Shown piece by piece: positions 1 to 9,984 of a DNA stretch of 64,000 bases. Position numbers and translations under genes: made by a program. The DNA lies in NCBI GenBank assembly GCA_024195585.1, contig SWBL01000210.1:26572-90571 (forward strand). The letters are read 5' to 3'. Source of the DNA: Aureobasidium sp. EXF-3400 (Eukaryota > Ascomycota > Dothideomycetes > Dothideales > Saccotheciaceae). Every line of letters begins with the position of its first letter. Within the stretch, counting starts at the first letter, position 1. The notes beneath the pieces are model-generated. The model saw nothing but the letters and a program-made list of their open reading frames with translations. It made no database searches and was not told the origin of the DNA.

Positions 1-688
1 CGCCACAGTCATTTCGTCAGCTTGCGCTATGCAAGTCACCCAGAACACTGTTGCTTCGACTGTGACTGTCAACGAGACCACCACTCTTGCCACTTCGACT
101 ACCGTCACCACCATCGTATCTGTCGTGACCGCCAGCCCCACATCCACCAGCTCTTCCTCCACTAGCACCTCCTCCACCGCAAAGGCATCAGCTACTGCCG
201 CCCTCAAACTCCGCATCTCCTCTTCAGGCACCAGTGCTGACGGCCAGGAACTCGAGTTCGATTCTTCCTCCGCCTCTTCAGGTTACTCTAATGTCTACAT
301 CAACTACTACACCTACAGTACATTCCTCCACGGTTCAGCCATCACACCCGGCTTTGCCCTCGACCCCAAGACCGGATACCTGACCGACAAGAAGTACAAC
401 TACATCATGGCTGTGTACAACTCTTACTTCCCGGGCACTGGCTTCGCTTACACAGTAATATTCTTGCCTGCCAAAAACGTCAAGGCCAATGGCTATATTC
501 CTGTTGTCTGCAGTGGATCTTCGATGCTGAAGTGCTCAGCTAAGAACTCTTGGGGTGCGGTTTTGGAGAATGTGGTTATTCATACTCAGGTTGCGTTGAC
601 TGGTGAGGTCTACTGGTCACTGAGACTTGCTGATGATAACTACATTCCTCTGCTTGGAGATTCTGCTGCGAAGATTGGATTCCAGTAA
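1..688 (+). CDS. Ser/Thr-rich secreted protein, 3' part (5' end outside the window)
   Basis: The reading frame is open from base 2, ahead of the first ATG at 29, so this is probably the C-terminal part of a longer gene cut by the window edge. About 225 residues are visible and the stop is TAA at 686-688. The first 60 or so residues are dominated by Thr, Ser, Val and Ala, a composition typical of O-glycosylated stalks in fungal cell-wall or secreted proteins. After it comes a compact region rich in Tyr, Gly and Ser with two cysteines (VVCSGSSMLKCS), which looks like a small globular extracellular domain. No signal peptide or GPI signal can be seen in the visible part. I do not recognise the family. 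Confidence 0.7.
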   Translation, partial: ATVISSACAMQVTQNTVASTVTVNETTTLATSTTVTTIVSVVTASPTSTSSSSTSTSSTAKASATAALKLRISSSGTSADGQELEFDSSSASSGYSNVYINYYTYSTFLHGSAITPGFALDPKTGYLTDKKYNYIMAVYNSYFPGTGFAYTVIFLPAKNVKANGYIPVVCSGSSMLKCSAKNSWGAVLENVVIHTQVALTGEVYWSLRLADDNYIPLLGDSAAKIGFQ

Positions 689-1126
689 ATGGAGACTGAG
701 GCAAGTGCGTCCTAAGATATTTTGGATGGCTCTTTCTCTATTGGGACGAGCTTTCTGAGGTTCTTGTGTTTGGGAAGAAGGTAGTCCCGGATGGGCTGTT
801 CTTTCTTCCTGGTGCCTCATCGACTATCGTCATGGGTCTTTTTCTTCTTGAAGATAGTTGTTTTACCTAATGTCTACATATGAAGATAACTTTTTTTTAC
901 GTCTGGTACTCTTGCTCGGTTTCTGTACCGTGTTTGAATAATCTTGTTCTTTCTTAATGCGTGCCAGGGTATGTCAGGTATTCATTCTTTGCGATGGCTT
1001 CGATGAATTTTGTCAAACAGCATGGTATCCGAAACAAACTCACGAAGAGAAAATAACACTATGACCTCTAATCGCAGGTAAAGTTTGAATGACTTCAACA
1101 AAAGGCAAACAACTGACATTTCCCAG
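689..1126. other. Intergenic, nothing recognised
   Basis: 3' flank of the partial gene and 5' flank of the small ORF at 1127. A GTAAAG...TTTCCCAG pair at about 1079-1126 could be an intron in a 5' UTR. No RNA gene or repeat was seen. Confidence 0.4.
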
Positions 1127-1480
1127 ATGATAAAGCAGACAAAACACCAACTACTCTCCTCCAAGGCCAATAAGTCCGACGAACAACTCGCTCGGGATAG
1201 TCAAAGAACCCCATCACAAATCGATCACTTCGCTGCAACAGACGAGTACGAATCAGCCCTCAAAGCTCGCCAACAAAAGGAGCAGGAGCTAGCAGAAAAT
1301 ACCGCACAGCTCCGCAAAGAGTCTCAGAAGTTGAAGAGGGAATACTTCGAATGGGAAAAGGAGAAGAAAAACTCGGGAACCTGGATGACAGGCAAATCCA
1401 TCATCGATATGGCCGAGGCTATTATACCATACAGCGGTCGTTTCATCGCACATAGAGAGTCTGAGAGAGGAAGCAGCTAG
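1127..1480 (+). CDS. Small charged coiled-coil protein, hypothetical
   Basis: An ATG at 1127 opens 117 codons ending in TAG. Residues ~40-85 are very rich in Lys, Glu, Gln and Arg with heptad-like spacing (e.g. LRKESQKLKREYFEWEKEKK), as in a coiled coil, followed by a short less charged tail (SIIDMAEAIIPYSGRF). The ATG directly follows a good splice acceptor (TTTCCCAG), so an upstream exon or a 5' UTR intron is possible. I do not recognise the family, and the only evidence that it is coding is composition and an open frame. Confidence 0.35.
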   Translation: MIKQTKHQLLSSKANKSDEQLARDSQRTPSQIDHFAATDEYESALKARQQKEQELAENTAQLRKESQKLKREYFEWEKEKKNSGTWMTGKSIIDMAEAIIPYSGRFIAHRESERGSS

Positions 1481-1782
1481 ATGGGGAGAGGTGGATAGAA
1501 GATTCAAGCATGGGAAAACACTCCACGAGGGAAGCGACTGAATGGATCATGTTCAACTGTCTCGCCAAAGTACAGATTTGCGATATCGTAGTACACAAAG
1601 GGAGCGGCGACAGAAATAATCAAGAAACAAGAAAAATCGTATCTTTTGCTTTTTGCGTCACACTAACTAGCCTACAAGATATCGAGGAAGCTTTCTTCTA
1701 GCAGCGTACCTCCTACTTATATTGGTTCCAGTCATCCCTTCATTTGGTATCAAAAATTGTGCAAACCCTTCGTACCAACCAT
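1481..1782. other. Intergenic, convergent 3' flanks
   Basis: About 300 bp between the small + strand ORF and the 3' end of SUP35 on the - strand. Nothing recognisable. Confidence 0.4.
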
Positions 1783-4052
1783 TTAAGCAGAATCTTCAGT
1801 GATGAGCTTAGTGACCTTGCCAATGGCAATGGTTTGACCTTGATCACGGAGGGTGAATCTGCCTAGGGTGGGGTACTCGGCAAAGGTCTCGATGCAGACG
1901 CCGGCGCCGTTGTTACTGGTGACCTTCAGGCGGGCGATGATGCTCATGCCCTTGGTGGCGAAACCGGGTGCCTTCTTTGACTTTCTGCCTGTGCCCTTTT
2001 CGAGCTTGTGCAGGAGGGCGTCGAAGGTGACTTCTTCGGTAGCGGCGTGGACTGTGAGTTGATTGTTAGTAAAGATGTTGGAGTGATATCGTAGTTGAGA
2101 CACTTACCGTGCATGACACAGTTGAAACCGGCGGAGAGAATGGACTTGATGTCGAGGAGGACAATCTGTGCCTCGAACACGGAGACACAGTTGACAGGGC
2201 GGCGAGGCGAGCACAGCACGAAACCGGGCATGATGTCTTCTTCTTCGATACCCTTGATACGCAGACGAATCTGGTCACCGCAAGTGGCGTTAGGGATTTC
2301 GTCCTCGGTCTCGCCGTAGAGTGCTGAGATGGTGGTCTCGACACGATTGGGCATCATCAAGTACTTGATATCCTTCTTGATAACACCAGATTCGATCTTG
2401 CCCTCGATCATGGTACCCAAATCACGGTACTTGGCAGCGACGGGCATCAAGAAGGGAGCGTTGAGCTTGCGCTCAAGAGCTTGCATGCTGTCGAGGTAGC
2501 CGAGAAGCGAAGGAGCGTCGTTCCAGGGGCAGACATCCTTTGGTACGGGGTCCTTGATACCGAGGGTGGTTTGTGCGGAGATGGGCATGAACATGAGATC
2601 GGTCTTGGGGTTGTAACCGACACCCTTGAGGAACTGAGCGAGCTTGCCGGTACATTCCTTGTAACGCTCCTCGCTCCACTCAACAGTAGGGTCGTCCATC
2701 TTGTTGACGGCAACAATGAGCTTGTTGACACCCTGAGTCTTGGCCAAGACGGCGTGCTCACGGGTCTGACCACCCTTCTCGAAACCAGTCTCGTACTCAC
2801 CCTTTCTGGCAGAAATGACAAGAACACCAATATCGGCCTGCGAGGCACCACCAATCATGTTGGGCACAAAGGTCTTGTGACCAGGGGCATCGAGAATGGT
2901 GTAACGACGCTTCTCAGTCTCGAAGAAACCCTTTCCGACCTCGACGGTCTTACCCTTGGAGCGCTCCTCCTTGGTCAAATCGAGAGCCCATGACAAGTAC
3001 CATGTCTCTCTACCAGCCTCCTTGGCATCACGCTTGTACTTCTCCATAGTACGCTCGTCGACCATTCCACTGGCGTAGAGGATAGAACCACCGAGAGTTG
3101 ATTTTCCAGCATCGACGTGACCAAGGAAAATAACGTTGACGTGCTCCTTGCCGTACATGTCCTTGAGGGTCTCCTCATCGACATCGGCAGCCTGCTCTGC
3201 GGCGACCAGATCGGCCTGACGGGCCTCAGCGCGCTTTTCGGCAGGAGTGGGCGAGCTGCGACCAGAAGTAGGGGAGGTACGGCCAGATGCGGCAGGTGAG
3301 TCGCCGGTCTTCTCCAATGCCTTGGCAGCAGTGACGGCCTTTCCGGCACCAGCCTCAGCCTTGTTGACAGTCTCCTTGACTGGTGCAGGCTTAGCGGGCT
3401 CAGCGTTGAGCGAGAGAACCTTTGTGCCAGCGGTCTTTTCAACCTTGGGAGCGGCGGGGACGCCCAAGCTCAGGACCTTTGTTCCACCAGTCTTCTCGAC
3501 CTTGGGGGCCGAAGCACCAGTATCGGATGCGCTGAGCGAGAGGGTCTTGACAGCGGCCTTGGGAGCATCGGAAGCGGGCTTGGGTGCGGCGGTCTGGTCA
3601 CCTCTCTTTGCGATGACGGGAACCTGACGCTGTTGCTGGGCGGGTTGTTGGTAGGACTGGTTGTATTGTTGTTGACCGTAGCCTTGTTGACCCTGCTGGC
3701 CTTGCTGGCCGTACTGCGAGTATTGCTGTTGGCCGTATCCTTGCTGTCCGTATCCCTGGTTTCCGTATTGGTTGTATTGCTGCTGCTGGCCATATTGGCC
3801 GTACTGCTGGCCGTAGCCACCGTATTGTTGTTGGCCGTATCCCTGGTTGGGGTTGAAGAAAGCCTGGCCGGGGTTGAAGGAAGCAGCTCCGGGGGTGAAG
3901 CTGCCCATGCCAGGTTGGAAACCGCCTCTTTGCTGTTGTTGCTGGGGCTGTTGCTGCTGGCCGCGCATGTTCAGGCTTTGCTGGGCCTGTCTAGACAGGT
4001 CCTGGTCCTGCTGGGCGTCTGGCGAATCTTCCCATGAGTTGAGGTCCGACAT
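1783..4052 (-). CDS. SUP35: Translation termination factor eRF3 (Sup35)
   Basis: Class II release factor GTPase that acts with eRF1 at stop codons in the cytoplasm. Two exons, 4052-2108 and 2051-1783, flank a 56-bp intron (gtaagt...cag) and give 737 residues. Order: an N domain (~1-145) rich in Gln, Gly, Tyr and Asn with repeated GYGQQQY-type units; a charged M-type linker (~150-300) holding three copies of a (K/V)xLSL motif at ~170, 193 and 212; then an EF-Tu-like GTPase with G1 GHVDAGKS (~311), G3 DAPGH (~388) and G4 NKMD (~450), and two beta-barrel domains. Splicing restores the conserved HVHAATEE stretch; the unspliced frame ends in unrelated residues. It lies in tandem with the thiolase gene, 267 bp downstream of its stop. 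Prion-like behaviour of the N domain is inferred from composition. Confidence 0.97.
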
Positions 4053-4319
4053 GGTTGCTGTAATGGAGCGATCGAATATGGAGGGGTGTGCGAGGGTCGG
4101 GTGTATGTGCAGGTGAGTCGGGCTGCACCTGGTGTTTATAGAGGAAAAATGTTGACAGCGCCAGCGGAGTCTGGTCTTGGTGGGGTCGTGCCTGCTTCAC
4201 CGGCTGGCGGCGACTCGATTTTGCAATGCCTAACTACGTCACGTGCACCGCAACTTTTGGGCATGAACAATCAATTGACTAAAGTCTCCCAGCCATCTTT
4301 TTTTTTTTACTAAATTACA

Positions 4320-5735
4320 TCACAACTCATCTGCGTCGACCATCTGTACCACGATACCCGTCGCTGCACCACCACCGTTACAGATGGCAGCACAACCGTA
4401 TTCGCCCTTTTTCAGTTGGTGCAACAGCGTCACCAAAATTCTTGAGCCCGAGCTTCCCAATGCGTGTCCGAGTGAAATTGCTCCACCTCTGGGGTTGACA
4501 TTGTCGTTACCAAGTCCAAGAATCTAGTGTTGGGTAAGTAAATTTCCAAATGTCACGGTTGTGATTCTAGACGTACCTTGGCGTTTGCCTTGATCACGGC
4601 AGCGAAGGCCTCGTTGAACTCCCAAACCTTGACCTGCTCCTTGGTGATGCCTGCTCTTTCGAGCACGATAGGGACTACCTTGGATGGTGCGATCGGGAAG
4701 TCGATAGGGTCGGTTGCTGCATCTGCCGTTGCTACGATGCGCGCGAGCAGCTTGTTTCCCTTGCCGTACTTCTTGGCCATCTCCTTGTTACCAAGAACCA
4801 GTGCTGAAGCTCCGTCTGATAGTCCTGAGCTGTTGGCCGCTGTTACGGTGCCCGAGCCAGACTTGTCAAAGGCAGGCTTCAGCGTAGGCACTTTGTCAAG
4901 CTTGAGTCTGTACACGCCCTCGTCCTCCGAGACGACTGTGTCACCCTTCTTGCCCTTGATCGTCACTGGCACCATCTCATCCTGGAAGAGTCCTTGTTTG
5001 TAGGCTTCCTGTGCGCGCTTGTAACTCTGAATGGCGTAGTCATCCTGCTCTTCACGAGTGACTCCGTGGTCCTTGGCTGTCTTCTCGGCGCAGTTGCCCA
5101 TGTGAATCTGGTTGTACACATCCCATAGACCGTCCTTGATCAGTCCATCGTCGAGCTTGATGTTGCCGAACGGCGGGAGTTGAGACGATCGCGGTAGATA
5201 GTATGGTACCTGGCTCATGTTCTCCATTCCTCCAGCGACTTGTGCTTCGGCCAGTCCGAGCTGGATCTTCATGGCGGCTATCGAGACAGCCTTCATGCCT
5301 GAGGCGCATACTTTGTTGATGGTTGTGGCTTCTACCGAGGGATCGAGACCAGCGAATAGGGCTGCTTGTCTTGCTGGTGCTTGACCGGCACCTCCCTGCA
5401 GAACATGGCCCATGTAGACATCGCGAATGTGCTCTTTGGGGACGTTCGAACGGGCAATGGCTTCCTTGATGGCGTAGGAGCCGAGTTTGGGTGCTGATAC
5501 TGAAGAGAGAGCTCCGTTGAACTATGAAGCCTTGTCAGATTGACTCTCGAACTCTACAATTTTGCAATACACATACAACTCCGACAGGTGTTCTGACAGC
5601 ACTAAGAATGTATGCGTCTTGAATCTCCTTTGCCCGGGATGTGGAGGAGCTGAATTGTCTACAGCTGTTGAAACATGTCTGGCGGGCGGAAAGCGATAGA
5701 CGACCCAAGGGAGTGCGAAGTGCAGCGGACGACAT
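4320..5735 (-). CDS. ERG10: Acetyl-CoA C-acetyltransferase (thiolase II), probably mitochondrial
   Basis: Condenses two acetyl-CoA to acetoacetyl-CoA, or the reverse. Three exons, 5735-5577, 5521-4577 and 4523-4320, with introns of 55 and 53 bp, encode 435 residues. The acyl-accepting cysteine is at ~125 ([10 protein letters not shown]), the conserved His at ~388 ([14 protein letters not shown]) and the second catalytic Cys at ~416 (CNGGG). The first ~45 residues are rich in Arg and Ser and lack acidic residues ([11 protein letters not shown]), like a mitochondrial presequence, pointing to the ketone-body or isoleucine-type isoform, not the cytosolic sterol enzyme. The ATG at 5735 is the first ATG of the frame and gives this presequence. 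It is transcribed divergently from the gene at 5969. A T-run lies just past the stop. Confidence 0.93.
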
Positions 5736-5968
5736 GGTGGATATGATTGTTTTGGATATGCAGAGACGGAAGAGAAAACAAATCAAATCTCACAAAAAGA
5801 ATGGAGGAACGGAGCATCACATGAAAGGCGCAAGTGTTCACCGAGGTGGAACGTGGAGAGCGCGGGGCAGTTCCGTCCGAGATGTCCGTCATCCAGGGAA
5901 GCCTCGGTTGTCTTTCTCCCCGAGCGCGCCCTTTTTGGAGCCGGCAGCGCCCTCCAACACCAACGAGA

Positions 5969-6754
5969 ATGGTCTTCTATGGTCAGATATACGCATATCC
6001 GATTGTCGCGCTGTCTAATCTCGATCAAATTGTCCTATCTTTGGACGATGGAGATCCCGATGACAACACTATCACGATACCTCGAGATTTCAGAGGCAAC
6101 AATGTTCAGTCGGCTTTCGATTTCCATCGAGCATTGAATCATGAAGAACAAGACGTACACCCGACCTTATTGATTGTTCTAGACACCCAAAACATCTCCG
6201 AGCAAGGTGTCCTTGTTGTGAACCTGAGCTATCACAATACGGTCGATGCCCTCAGAATGCCTGCCGCAGAGGCCGGCATCTCTGTTTGCTCTCTGAGTAT
6301 CGACAATACAACTTGGCAAGAGACTCGGGAGTCTTGCAACGACCAGCAACCACCTTTGACAGCTGTTAAGCAGTTCTTGGTTTATGGATTGAGACTCGAC
6401 TCGGAAGATCTCGAGATAGCATGCCAATCTATGAATGATGGCCTTGGTGCACTAAACGCGCAGGAGCAACCAGGAGGGTTTTCAGAGTACCGGTCAATAT
6501 ATGTCAAAGGTCCGCTTGAATATGATCTGGAAGAAATCAAGACTAGACATTGTCAAGTTGCGAAAGAGATGGGCTGTTCTGAGAGCATGTTCGCTGTGGT
6601 AGAACGTGATCGCTGTCAAGAAGGGGTGCTTCTTGTCAAGCTTGATGAAAGTAGCGATCATCAGCACATACGAAAGAAGCTGCCTATCGCTGGCGAGATC
6701 TTGAACTGGGTATATATAGGCCTCTGGACTTGGCAAGAGGCCTTCAAGATCTGA
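5969..6754 (+). CDS. DUF6924-like protein with an internal duplication, unknown function
   Basis: Single exon, 261 residues from the ATG at 5969; another in-frame ATG lies at 5882. Two halves carry similar segments: LIVLDTQ..EQGVLVVNL..NTTWQE (~residues 70-125) and FAVVERD..QEGVLLVKL..LWTWQE (~210-260). The pattern of a hydrophobic strand, a short acidic turn, VLVV(N/K)L and a closing aromatic-acidic segment resembles the DUF6924 family as I remember it; this is recollection, not a search. No catalytic motif, signal peptide or membrane segment is visible, so a cytosolic protein is likely. It shares a ~230-bp divergent promoter with the thiolase gene. The C terminus ends right after the second repeat. 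Confidence 0.7.
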   Translation: MVFYGQIYAYPIVALSNLDQIVLSLDDGDPDDNTITIPRDFRGNNVQSAFDFHRALNHEEQDVHPTLLIVLDTQNISEQGVLVVNLSYHNTVDALRMPAAEAGISVCSLSIDNTTWQETRESCNDQQPPLTAVKQFLVYGLRLDSEDLEIACQSMNDGLGALNAQEQPGGFSEYRSIYVKGPLEYDLEEIKTRHCQVAKEMGCSESMFAVVERDRCQEGVLLVKLDESSDHQHIRKKLPIAGEILNWVYIGLWTWQEAFKI

Positions 6755-6775
6755 GTATCGGCTCTCTTAGCTTAG

Positions 6776-7213
6776 TTATATCATGCGACCAGGTCCCGGT
6801 CCTGCCATGCGATATGGTCCTCCCGGCGGTGGCATCATGAAAGCTCCGCCAGGCATAGGCGGCGGCTGCATTGGTGGCATACCCTTCCTCCCTTTGGACT
6901 CCCTCCTCTTTATCTCAGGATCAACTCTCCCACCAAACACAGGTTCCTGTACAGCAACACTCTTCTCACCCGGCAGCTTAAACTCAACAAGATTGAAATA
7001 GTAGTCCAGGACCTCTGGATATCGTTGTAGACTATTCTTCCAATCTTCGTCTATACCTCTCTGGTACGCGCTTTGTGCAGCTGCCATTTGCATACGCAGC
7101 TGATGCATTTGAGGTGGTGAGATGGGTGGTCGACCTGAGTAGATTTTGTAGAGTTCGAAGCCTGGTACCGTGGCTAGGTGTGCTTCGTATTGTTGTTTTC
7201 TGATATCGACCAT
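6776..7213 (-). CDS. Small protein with Pro/Gly/Met-rich tail, hypothetical
   Basis: Single exon with an ATG at 7213, 145 residues. The N-terminal ~95 residues look folded (QYEAHLATVPGFELYKIYSG, then a helical RMQMAAAQSAYQRGIDEDWK, then VLDYYFNLVEFKLPG). The C terminus is a low-complexity PPMQPPPMPGG / MAGPGPGRM tail. It converges on the DUF6924-like gene, with only 21 bp between the two stop codons, so the transcripts must overlap in their 3' UTRs. I do not recognise the family; the balanced composition of the N-terminal part favours a real gene. Confidence 0.6.
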   Translation of the reverse strand: MVDIRKQQYEAHLATVPGFELYKIYSGRPPISPPQMHQLRMQMAAAQSAYQRGIDEDWKNSLQRYPEVLDYYFNLVEFKLPGEKSVAVQEPVFGGRVDPEIKRRESKGRKGMPPMQPPPMPGGAFMMPPPGGPYRMAGPGPGRMI

Positions 7214-8113
7214 TTGATTGAATGTGTGAATAATCCACTCGCGAGCGTGTCTTAATGCCCAGTGTCTGATTCGGAAGTGGTTAGCAAGGAGAGGCGTGTT
7301 GGTCGTGGTGGACGTGCTTTATCTGTCGAATTTCGACGCTTGTCATCCAGCGGTGACTTGCTTCGTCCAACGCTCTTTTCAGCCTCTCGTCTTCATGTTG
7401 ACACTTTTTCGAGGGTGGAGCGCCGCAGACGGCGCACGATGCCTCGGCTTGCATTCGTTGGGTATGATTCGGTCTCGGTGTATCCTACACTGGGACGGGG
7501 TCTGAGACGCACGTAGCACTTGAGATGTGGGATGGCTGGTCGAGGATGGCTTGGGTTGCAAGGGACAGGAACCACAGAAGACAGCAAGGATTTGTTCCAA
7601 CGATGATGCAAGCAAGGTAGGCCAGTCTGATCGAGCCATTTAGGTACTCTACTAGAGTGTCTAGTCAGGTCAACTTTGGATGCAGACTGGTCACGTTCCA
7701 TGGTGCCGATTGGTGCCTGACTGCGTGATGAGCTGTTCATTGTGGAGCCGCATAGACAGGGCTCAACATCGAGGCTGTATATCAACAGGCATGATTAGCT
7801 GGTCAGAATATCCATTAGGAGGATGAATCCTATTAAATGATGTGAATTGAGACTGTCCCGAGGGTCACGACGATTGAGTGTTTGAAAGATCAGGGTTGTA
7901 TATGCAACATTCGGACTTAGTAGAATCATCGAATCACAGATGAAGTGCCGACTCGAAAGGAACAGAATGTATTAAGCTATTATAGATTGAGCACTGTATG
8001 TAACAAGAAACGCATAAATCAAACCAGAAGTCGTCCGATAGCTCATAGCAGATCATCCTTGATCAATAGCTTAGCATAACGCTGGAGCATGATGACAACG
8101 TCCAGAATTAGAA
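7214..8113. other. Intergenic, no gene recognised
   Basis: About 900 bp holding the promoter of the small protein and the 3' flank of the secreted protein gene. Open frames on both strands at 7260-7785 have skewed, low-quality composition and no recognisable motif. Confidence 0.4.
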
Positions 8114-8730
8114 TTAGATGTAAACAGGGAGCAAGTTAACATCGGCGCAGCTGGAAGGGTTCTCGTAGTGGTAGTAGCTAAGGGTTGTTAGTAATCAGCA
8201 TGCTCATGACGGGGACATGAAACTCACTTAAGCTTTTGGAACAATTGGGGAACACCGTGCCACCAGTCACAAACAAGCCAACCTCCGAACTGGTTGTAAT
8301 TCGCAGGACTGCCTGGGGCGGTGCTCAGTTGGAGACCACTGGAGTTCATGAACCAACCACCGGTTCCACTTCCAGCGTCGATGCGGACAGGCTCCCAAGC
8401 AGCATAAAAATTAACGTCCTGGACATACAAATCGTAGGGGAATTGACCACCGAGATCGAAAAGTTGGTTGAGGTATGGTTCTCCATTGCTTTGTGTGATA
8501 TTGGTGGCATTTTCGAAACCTTTGATGGCATAGGATTTGTTGGCGTAGAGAACAGCATCATTCAAGCCGGCTCCAGTGTGAGATGCAACAAGCCAGAGAT
8601 TGTCGAATTGATTCTTGTGTTCTGAACCAGACTTGAGCTGGGTATGGAGCAGATACTCGCGTGAAGTGTTCAAGGCTGCCAAACTGGTGCCAGCAAGAGC
8701 GAAAGCAGAGAAGATGGTGCTGAAGTGCAT
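8114..8730 (-). CDS. Secreted DUF7907-like fungal protein
   Basis: Exons 8730-8228 and 8177-8114 around a 50-bp intron (gtgagt...ttag) encode 188 residues. The ATG at 8730 starts a signal peptide (MHFSTIFSAFALAGTSLAA). The mature part contains features I associate with the fungal secreted family DUF7907: an N-terminal NTSREYLLHTQLK, a central HTGAGLNDAVL, FDLGGQFPYDLYV, AAWEPVRIDAG, and the C-terminal FGGWLVCDWWHGVPQLF followed by a Ser-Cys pair and LLPVYI. Two cysteines (CDWW and SSCAD) could form a disulfide. Several NxS/T sequons are present. Likely extracellular; biochemical role unknown. A TATA box sits ~90 bp upstream, fitting a regulated secreted product. Confidence 0.85.
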
Positions 8731-9984
8731 GATTGTTGAGTTGTCGTTGTTTGGGAGTAATATGAATATCTGAAAGATGAGAGTGATAGAGAAATGTGAG
8801 ATACGACTGACCGTCTTTATATATTCTCGTAGTAATGATAGGAACGTCATTGCACGGCATAGCGACTACCACCTTAGGAAACAACCTTTTACCTGTATAC
8901 TGATTTTACGTAGCTCGTATCTCTCTGGTGTAAGGATCCTTCAGAAGGACAAAGAGAGGAATGGATCGGCCAAAACGACTACCTGACTTGATCATCTATG
9001 CTCGTGGATGGTAGGACGCTAGGTCGAAGGATCTAGCTCCAGTATACAGCGCGCGGATATTCGGCGAAGCAGCAGAAATTCGAGCGTCATCAATGGAACA
9101 GGTGCATATGTTAGACTCGTGTGTTCGGTGAACAATTTATCAAAGTTGAATATCAAGAATCGAAGAAGGTACCAACTCAGTACTCGTATGTATGTACCAC
9201 CGCCAAGCTCAGATTTGTGGGCTTGGTGCTGACCGCCTCAGCATCGAAGCTTTCTACCTCTCACTCCATTTTCTCTTGCACGTTAAGATCGATTTCTGAC
9301 CAACAGAACCGGCAAGCATTCGGAAACAAGTTGCCATAGACTGCTTGGTAGTGCGTTGTAGCGGTGGCGATCGATGGGGTTAAACTCCCGTGCAACCCCG
9401 GATCATCGCGTCCCTATACGATTAGCAACGACTGGAGTATTACATCTGAGCATCAAGGGAGCTCAGGATTCTTCATTGCGACAAGAAGCACGAAGAAGCT
9501 TTTTCTAAAAGTGTCTTAGCAAATACCAAGCTTCTCAGGGACGTCCTGAACGGTATTAGGCCTCTCGTATTTTTGGAATAAGCTACATGAAAGTGGTCAC
9601 CAGGCAGACCTCCAAGGAAGAAGATCTTCGTTATTGAACGGAGATATGACAAGCCGGTGCAGATCCTGCTGTGCCACTTCGAAGTCATGTTATACGAAGG
9701 GTAGCTGCCCTACCCGACTCAGCCCACTGGAATTGACGTGTCGGTTCGTGCGTGTGACGAAACAGCAATGGCAAGCACAGATCCGCCTGGAGCGGGATTG
9801 TCTGGTTTTGCGTCTACGATCGTGTTCGTCAAACGAATTCGAGACCAGCGGCAATACACCAGAAAGGATGACTTACTCGAGCATCTCATGTCATCCCGAG
9901 TCAGAAATCTCGTTGAGTCTTGGAAGCAGACAGGAAGGATGAATTTCTACAGATCGAAGTTACTGATCTCAAGTTATCGGATTC
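8731..9984. other. Intergenic, no intact gene recognised
   Basis: About 1.25 kb between the promoter of the secreted protein and the first recognisable exon of the 5'-nucleotidase relic. The missing 5' part of that relic should lie here, but no metal-binding Asp/His motif of its N terminus could be found in any frame. Confidence 0.4.
8818..8823 (-). promoter_or_regulatory. TATA box of the secreted DUF7907-like gene
   Basis: TATATA on the - strand within a longer AT stretch, ~90 bp before the ATG at 8730. Confidence 0.5.

Noticed and set aside
2481..2993. Long open frames opposite SUP35 and other genes
   Set aside because: Mirror frames of strongly codon-biased genes; the sense strand carries clear domain motifs.
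7393..7785. 130-codon open frame on the minus strand
   Set aside because: Skewed composition without motif; likely chance in the intergenic region.
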